64,000 nucleotides of DNA from Sphaerisporangium dianthi (GTDB lineage Bacteria > Actinomycetota > Actinomycetes > Streptosporangiales > Streptosporangiaceae), in contig NZ_JBHSFP010000008.1 of assembly GCF_042654065.1 (NCBI RefSeq), positions 242,684-306,683 on the forward strand, read 5' to 3'. Made by a program: the position numbers and the translations under genes. This document shows positions 61,805-64,000 of this stretch, in pieces; the first letter of the stretch is position 1; each line of letters opens with the position of its first letter. The notes beneath the pieces are model-generated. The model had not been told where the DNA came from and did no database searches. It saw nothing but the letters and a program-made list of their open reading frames with translations.

Positions 61805-62734
61805 ATGAGCGCAGCATCCGCCGGAAGCCTTGCTCTCGCCGACGGCCTGGCCGTCAACCGCATGGGCTACGGCGCCATGCAGCTGGCCGGCCCGAACGTC
61901 TTCGGCCCGCCGAAGGACCGCGACGAGGCCGTCCGCGTCGTCCGGACCGCCGTCGAGCGGGGAGTGAACTGCATCGACACCTCCGACTTCTACGGTCCGC
62001 ACGTGACCAACGAGATCGTCAAGGAAGCGCTGGGGGCCCGCACCGAGGGCGTGCGCGTCTTCACCAAGGTCGGCGCGCTGCGCGGCGAGAACGGCTCGTG
62101 GATCCCTGACCTCACGCCCGCGTCGCTCAAGGAGCAGGTCCACTCGAACCTGAAGACCCTCGGCCTCGACGTCATCGACGTCGTCTACCTGCGCCTGCCC
62201 AACCACGACGGCACGACCGACGACCCGATCTCTGAGGAGTTCGGCGCGCTGGCCGAGCTGCGCCAGGAGGGACTGATCAAGCACCTGGGCCTCTCCGGCG
62301 CCTCGGGCACGCAGCTGACCGAGGCGCAGCGGATCGCCCCGGTCGTGGCCGTCCAGAACCTCTACAACCTGGTCAACCGGCAGGACGACGCGCTCGTCGA
62401 GCGCTGCGCGCGGGAGAACATCGCGTTCGCGTCGTTCTTCCCGCTCGGCGGCTTCACCCCCATCCAGTCGGACACGCTCGGCAGGGTGGCCGCCCGCGTG
62501 GAGGCCTCGCCGCAGCAGGTCGCGCTGGCCTGGCTGCTGCAGCGCTCGGCCACCTCCGTGGTGATCCCGGGCACCTCGAAGGTCGCGCACCTGGAGGAGA
62601 ACATCGCGGCCGCCGAGCTGACCCTTCCCGCCGACGCCATCGCCGAACTGGACGCCATCGGAGATCAGACGCTGCGGAGGACCGAGACGACGATGCCCAG
62701 CACCACGGCGTCGTCACCGTCGATGACGTCGTAG
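61805..62734 (+). CDS. Aldo/keto reductase
   Basis: 309 residues of the AKR barrel: GYGAMQLAGP, INxIDTSDFYGP-type Asp/Tyr pair in NCIDTSDFYG, Lys in VFTKVG, and NADPH site QQVALAWLLQRS and VVIPGTSKVAHLEENI. The usual His in the barrel strand reads YLRLPN, as in the YdbC-like AKR group. The last 20-odd residues (after DAIGD) run over the opposite-strand lexA end, so the stop lies 70 bases inside that gene. Regulated by the divergent TetR. Confidence 0.92.
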   Translation: MSAASAGSLALADGLAVNRMGYGAMQLAGPNVFGPPKDRDEAVRVVRTAVERGVNCIDTSDFYGPHVTNEIVKEALGARTEGVRVFTKVGALRGENGSWIPDLTPASLKEQVHSNLKTLGLDVIDVVYLRLPNHDGTTDDPISEEFGALAELRQEGLIKHLGLSGASGTQLTEAQRIAPVVAVQNLYNLVNRQDDALVERCARENIAFASFFPLGGFTPIQSDTLGRVAARVEASPQQVALAWLLQRSATSVVIPGTSKVAHLEENIAAAELTLPADAIAELDAIGDQTLRRTETTMPSTTASSPSMTS

Positions 62735-63324
62735 GCCGGGTTGCGCGGTTCGAGATGGACGTGCCCGTCGCGCCGGCGGTAGACCTTGACGGTGGCCTCA
62801 CCGTCGATCATCGCGGCGACGATCTGCCCGGAGTGCGCCTCGGGCTGCTGACGCACCACGACGATGTCGCCGTCGCAGATCGCGGCGTCGATCATCGAAT
62901 CGCCGCGCACGCGCAGACCGAACACGGTGCCACGCCCGGTGAGGTCGCGAGGCAGGGTCAGCATGTCGTCCATGTGCTGGTCGGCCAGGATGGGCGTGCC
63001 CGCGGCGATCTCCCCCACCACGGGCACGGTCACCACGTCGTCGGCCGGTCTCGGCGCCGAGGCTCGCAGGAACAGGCGCACGTCGATCGGCCGGGCCATC
63101 GTCGTGCCCCGGCGCAGGAACCCGTGCTCCTCCAGGCTCTTCAGGTGTTTCGACACCGACGAGGCCGACCGCAGCCCGACCGCGTCGCCGATCTCGCGTG
63201 TGCTCGGCGGATACCCGTACCTGACCACCCAGTCGCGTATCGCGGCCAGGATCCGCTGCTGACGCTGCGGCAGCGCCGAGACGTCCAGGTACTCGAACGC
63301 GTCAGGATCGTCGTAAGTGGTCAC
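62665..63324 (-). CDS. lexA: LexA repressor
   Basis: 219 residues. Winged helix (RILAAIRDWVVRYGYPPSTR, VGLRSASSVSKHLKSLE) and the S24 self-cleavage domain: Ala108-Gly109 cleavage site in VVGEIAAGTPILA, Ser143 in RGDSMIDA, Lys180 in ATVKVYRR. It represses DNA-damage genes until RecA stimulates autocleavage. It could be the main LexA or a paralogue; no consensus SOS box was seen in the 170 bases upstream. Its 3' end overlaps the aldo-keto reductase. Confidence 0.92.
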   Translation of the reverse strand: MTTYDDPDAFEYLDVSALPQRQQRILAAIRDWVVRYGYPPSTREIGDAVGLRSASSVSKHLKSLEEHGFLRRGTTMARPIDVRLFLRASAPRPADDVVTVPVVGEIAAGTPILADQHMDDMLTLPRDLTGRGTVFGLRVRGDSMIDAAICDGDIVVVRQQPEAHSGQIVAAMIDGEATVKVYRRRDGHVHLEPRNPAYDVIDGDDAVVLGIVVSVLRSV

Positions 63325-63492
63325 CTGCGAATGCTAGACGTGACGGCGCCGATGGCGCGTCGTCCTGCCCCGCCACGCCCGTGCCGGCGCCCGGACGGCA
63401 GGCGCCGTCCATCGCCGGGATCCGCCGCCGCCTCGGCGCCGCGGCGGAAGCCCGCCGGGGCGCCTGGGCGATCGTGCCGGACCTCGCCATCG

Positions 63493-64000
63493 TTATGGGC
63501 TGGTGCAGCTCACTCCGGTCGGGGCGATCGAGCCGTCTCCGTTGGCGGTGAATCCGAACGTCGTCGAAGCGTTGCCGGGGATGACGCCGTTGTAGGCGGC
63601 GTTCTTGACGGTGACCGCGCCGCTGGTGCCGGTGTTCACGCCGTTCCACAGGTTGGTGATGCTCTGTCCGCCGGCCAGCGTCAGTTTCACGCTCCAGCCG
63701 TTGAGGGCGGACGACCCTGTGTTGCTGACGGTCACCTCACTTTGGAAGCCGGAGCCCCAGCTGTTGGTCATGCGGTACGTCACCGAGCAGTCGCCCGGCT
63801 GCCCGGTCGGAGTGGGGGTGGGAGTGGGGGTGGGCGTCGGGGTGGGTGTGGGGGTCGGGGTGGGCGTCGGGGTCGGGGTGGGTGTGGGGGACGTGCCGCC
63901 GCTGACGCGGTAGACCACGGTGGCGTGGGCGGGGACGCTGGCGGTGATGGTGCCGGTGGTGTTGGTGGTGGCGTTGGTCCAGGCGTCGCGCAGGGTGAAG
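63493..64000 (-). CDS. C-terminal part of a GH27-like alpha-galactosidase with CBM2, off the right edge
   Basis: The leftward frame enters from the edge with FTLRDAWTNATTNTTGTITA and SVPAHATVVYRV, the C-terminal beta domain of GH27 alpha-galactosidases. A threonine-proline linker of about 30 residues follows, then a CBM2 (CSVTYRMTNSWGSGFQSEVT, LAGGQSITNLWNG, FGFTANG) with the two CBM2 cysteines. It would be a secreted enzyme that releases galactose from galactomannan or arabinogalactan while held on cellulose. Catalytic part not in the window. Confidence 0.8.
   Translation of the reverse strand, partial: FTLRDAWTNATTNTTGTITASVPAHATVVYRVSGGTSPTPTPTPTPTPTPTPTPTPTPTPTPTPTGQPGDCSVTYRMTNSWGSGFQSEVTVSNTGSSALNGWSVKLTLAGGQSITNLWNGVNTGTSGAVTVKNAAYNGVIPGNASTTFGFTANGDGSIAPTGVSCTSP

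Noticed and set aside
63325..63492. SOS box upstream of lexA
   Set aside because: No sequence close to the actinobacterial consensus CGAAC-n4-GTTCG was found in the leader.
63805..63895. GTGGGGGTGGGCGTC-type repeats near the right edge
   Set aside because: They encode the Thr-Pro linker before a CBM2.

Overview
This 64 kb window has the very high GC content, GTG starts and 4-nt gene overlaps typical of an actinomycete. The many LacI-controlled glycoside hydrolase loci and CBM2-bearing secreted enzymes fit a plant-matter-degrading filamentous genus (Streptosporangiales or Streptomyces-like). I cannot fix the genus from sequence alone. I saw no tRNA, rRNA, insertion sequence or CRISPR array.

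Left part (1-20642). After a partial short-chain dehydrogenase and its divergent TetR regulator comes a large biosynthetic locus. It has a leftward arm (7280 to 1399: methyltransferase, LysA-like decarboxylase, DapD-like succinyltransferase, DapC-like aminotransferase, asparagine-synthetase/beta-lactam-synthetase-like protein). Its rightward arm (7643 to 20642) has TauD dioxygenase, GMC oxidoreductase, HExxH protein, AMP ligase, two small carrier proteins, amidohydrolase, SyrB2-like non-haem iron enzyme, KAS III-like protein, GNAT, BtrH-like protein, cupin, ATP-grasp ligase and MFS exporter. The gene content matches the tabtoxin (tabtoxinine-beta-lactam) cluster of Pseudomonas syringae as I recall it: lysA-, dapD- and aminotransferase-like genes, tblA-sized methyltransferase, beta-lactam synthetase, dioxygenase, GNAT, ATP-grasp and MFS. 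To this is added a carrier-protein and SyrB2-like module unknown in tabtoxin. My main hypothesis is an actinobacterial tabtoxin-type monocyclic beta-lactam dipeptide pathway, possibly of a chlorinated or otherwise C-H-functionalised analogue. The lysine-pathway genes would build the aminopimelate skeleton, the methyltransferase and oxidases would supply and oxidise the extra carbon, the synthetase would close the ring, the ATP-grasp enzyme would make the dipeptide, and GNAT and MFS would protect and export.

Middle part (20793-37005). An S41 protease and precorrin-6A synthase CobF are followed by secreted polymer-degrading enzymes: a GH5-CBM13 and a cutinase/PET-hydrolase-like esterase fused to CBM2. 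They share a LacI-type operator motif. Next come an LplABC-type sugar importer with a GH31 remnant and a GH42 beta-galactosidase, a LacI regulator, and an AraC gene divergent from a PhyH dioxygenase.

Right part (37373-60099). Two hemicellulose-oligosaccharide ABC importers carry their own LacI regulators and enzymes (GH39, GH51 arabinofuranosidase, a tandem esterase). A further IclR-controlled importer is followed by an enolase-superfamily dehydratase and an FAH-family enzyme, probably for a sugar acid. None of the four importers has its own ATPase, so all must share an MsiK-like ATPase encoded elsewhere. The end (60077-64000) holds a methyltransferase, a TetR/aldo-keto reductase pair, LexA, and the 3' part of a GH27-like alpha-galactosidase with a CBM2 running off the right edge.
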